A DNA stretch of 41,232 bases from Candidatus Collierbacteria bacterium (lineage in GTDB: Bacteria > Patescibacteriota > Microgenomatia > UBA1400 > JACPES01). The notes below the pieces were generated by a model. It saw nothing but the letters and a program-made list of their open reading frames with translations. It was not told the DNA's origin and ran no database searches. Below, one piece after another: positions 39,867 to 41,232 of this stretch (position 1 is the first letter of the stretch; every line of letters starts with the position of its first letter). A program made the position numbers and the translations under genes. The stretch lies in the NCBI GenBank assembly GCA_016219325.1, contig JACRNH010000009.1:1-41232 (forward strand), read 5' to 3'.

Positions 39867-40057
39867 GCGGCGTCGGCGGGCATATTAAGGGATATTTGCA
39901 TCAGGTGAAAATCGAGGCGGCCGGGAAGAAATTCGTCTGTCCGGTGGTGTTTTCGCGAGAATATTTTGTTTCTTTTAATCTTCTGGGGCGGCAGGAATTT
40001 TTCAACAGATTTAAGATAATTTTTGAGGAAAAGAAAAATCTTGTCCGGCTGGAGTAA
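39848..40057 (+). pseudogene. C-terminal remnant of a retropepsin-like aspartic protease
   Basis: An open frame of 69 residues (GKEIWLGGVGGHIKGYLHQV, then FVSFNLLGRQEFFNRFKIIF) matches the C-terminal half of small bacterial retropepsin-like proteases, whose ends read LLGRxxFFxxFxxxFxE. The half with the catalytic D(S/T)G is missing and there is no start codon. It overlaps the end of the DUF5678-like gene in another frame, as if a deletion joined the two genes. Confidence 0.6.
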
Positions 40058-40160
40058 AGGAATTGCCGGCCGGAAAATGCCGAATATTTTTTTCGCAAAT
40101 TCGGCAGACGGCCGGACAGGGTTTTCGGGAAGGGTTAGCGGTAATTATCTGTTTTGGTTT

Positions 40161-40252
40161 TAGTTTAAAATCCATGAGCGACCGCGCAGTTATTTTAAAC
40201 TAATTGCTTAACTTACGGCGCGGCCGGAGTGAGAGTTAAGCAACCTCTGTAA
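40161..40252. repeat. Double-hairpin element, copy 1
   Basis: AGTTTAAAATcc...TTATTTTAAACT followed directly by GCTTAACTT...AGTTAAGCAA. The same two-hairpin order is at 40858-40941. Confidence 0.65.
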
Positions 40253-40269
40253 TTTGGTAGAATATCTTT

Positions 40270-40683
40270 ATGTTGCAAGTAAATATCCATGAACAGCATT
40301 TGGCGACGGCGCAGCTGGCGGTTGAGGCGCTGACTCAACCGGCGATTGGTTTAATTTCAGAAATTTGGCTGCACGGGAGCGTCGCCAGGAGAACAGATAA
40401 TGACCTGTCCGATGTTGACCTTTTGGTTGTCTTGAGGGAGTCTTATAGCTTGGCGTGGTTGGAATGTATAGATCAAATTTGCGGCCGAATGGACCAGGCG
40501 AAGATTTCGCTGCGGCCGCGAAGCCGCCGGGGTGATAAGTTTCCCGGATATGTTCAGGTTGATTTTGAGCCCGAGGCAGAATTTAAAAATCCCGCTTTAC
40601 GCGATAGGAAGAACAACACTAAATTTCTTGAGACCGTTCTACGAGAAGGTCGTAGGCTATACCCGGTCGAGTCCGAAATTTAA
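40270..40683 (+). CDS. Nucleotidyltransferase-fold protein (second)
   Basis: A 137-residue protein with the pattern LHGSVARRTDNDLSDVDLLVVL, a typical minimal nucleotidyltransferase GS...DxD motif, and a later acidic site in VQVDFEPEAE. TAGAAT ends 6 nt before the ATG, again fitting a leaderless mRNA. No HEPN partner is visible. Confidence 0.78.
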   Translation: MLQVNIHEQHLATAQLAVEALTQPAIGLISEIWLHGSVARRTDNDLSDVDLLVVLRESYSLAWLECIDQICGRMDQAKISLRPRSRRGDKFPGYVQVDFEPEAEFKNPALRDRKNNTKFLETVLREGRRLYPVESEI

Positions 40684-41028
40684 GTCGCGGCGACGGTTTT
40701 TAAGAAATACATTTCATAAGAGTCGGCGATCGCTTATGTTTATGAAATGTTATCGGCAAATTTCAGATATTGGTTAGCTATCAAATTATATTATCCGGGG
40801 CAGCGGCCGCTTGTTAATATAATAGAGATCGGGTTTGATTTGGAACTTGGAAAAATCAGTTTAAAATAGGTGAACGATCGTTCAAGTTTTTTTAACTGAT
40901 TACTTAACTTGATGCCCGACCGGGTAAGGAGTTAAGTAAAAACAGCGCGGCGGTAAAAAATGATTTGTCCGAGTCGACTTTTTACGAGGTCAAGCGCCAT
41001 CCCCGACGATCCTTTTTCTCCAAAACTG
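40684..41028. other. Intergenic interval with a double-hairpin repeat
   Basis: 40706-40752 holds ACATTTCATAAGAG...TTATGTTTATGAAATGT, an inverted repeat. 40858-40941 is the second copy of the double hairpin (AGTTTAAAATAGG...TTTAACTGATTACTTAACTT...AGTTAAGTAA). No gene is seen. Confidence 0.55.
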
Positions 41029-41100
41029 TGGGTCGTCCTGGGATCGAACCAGGGACCTCGTTCTTATCAGGAACGCGCTCTACCACTGAGCCAACGACCC
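41029..41100 (-). tRNA. tRNA-Ile(GAT)
   Basis: Acceptor arm GGGTCGT/ACGACCC, anticodon stem CGTTC/GAACG with loop CTGATAA, so anticodon GAT (isoleucine). The T arm is CCTGG/CCAGG around TTCGATC. No CCA is encoded. Confidence 0.94.
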
Positions 41101-41162
41101 ATTATAAATATTCTATCATTTATTCCCCCACGGTTCTGCTTGCGAATTTATCCATAGATGCC

Positions 41163-41192
41163 AAAAAAGACCAGAGAGACTGGTCTTTTTAA
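41163..41192. terminator. AAAGACCAG...CTGGTCTTTTT hairpin
   Basis: A 9-bp stem with A and T runs on both sides, so it can work in both directions. It lies about 65 nt from the tRNA-Ile on its 5' side. Confidence 0.6.
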
Positions 41193-41232
41193 AACGCTCG
41201 AGCGAGAGATGGTCCGCCAAAAGGTCGCTTGC

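Overview
The window looks like a chromosomal segment of a Candidate Phyla Radiation (Patescibacteria) bacterium, most likely of the Microgenomates type. This is inference, not a database match. It rests on four things: a 23S rRNA gene swollen to about 5.6 kb by group I introns and other insertions; many small toxin-antitoxin modules and DUF4143 ATPases; sortase-type surface proteins of low recognisability; and consensus promoters placed so close to start codons that the mRNAs should be leaderless.

Layout. 1-2.8 kb: two paralogous cytoplasmic genes of unknown function. 2.8-3.6 kb: a REP-associated tyrosine (Y1/RAYT) transposase bracketed by GGCCGGGCC palindromes. 3.67-3.82 kb: two tRNA-Ala genes (GGC, CGC). 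3.9-13.5 kb: M23 peptidase with LysM domains, Rho, a sortase beside a surface protein ending in a QPETG sorting signal, a second Thr/Pro-rich surface protein, and RadA. 13.7-16.5 kb: small accessory genes, a VapBC-type module and a two-gene cassette of tiny membrane proteins. 16.5-19.7 kb: a 653-residue unknown protein and ribosomal protein S1. 20-23 kb: a DUF4143 ATPase, a TA module and a secreted nuclease. 23.1-29.85 kb (minus strand): an rRNA unit made of promoter, tRNA-Ala(TGC), 23S and 5S, with no 16S upstream. 29.9-31.7 kb: a FecR-like/phosphodiester glycosidase protein. 31.7-39 kb: an accessory island of four TA modules, nucleotidyltransferase, DUF4143 ATPase and a second tiny-membrane-protein cassette, peppered with short palindromes. 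39.6-41.2 kb: a decayed DUF5678/retropepsin locus, another nucleotidyltransferase and tRNA-Ile(GAT).

The dominant theme is repeats. From 1 to 29.7 kb there are more than twenty low-complexity fold-back elements with a strict 7-nt period. They sit between genes, inside the 23S rRNA gene, inside its introns, and in frame inside rho, radA and the M23 peptidase gene. From 31 to 39 kb they are replaced by REP-like GGCCGGGCC palindromes and a TTTGTTAATA/AGTATTAACA inverted repeat, often side by side. The 23S carries three group I introns at E. coli positions 2449, 2593 and 1931. One encodes a LAGLIDADG endonuclease. Another encodes a 23S-IVS (S23) type four-helix-bundle protein flanked by heptamer arms. 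The 5S gene carries its own 38-nt hairpin insertion.

Ten or so genes, mainly antitoxin-first TA operons, have a -10 box ending 6-7 nt before the ATG. By contrast S1 and Rho have normal leaders.
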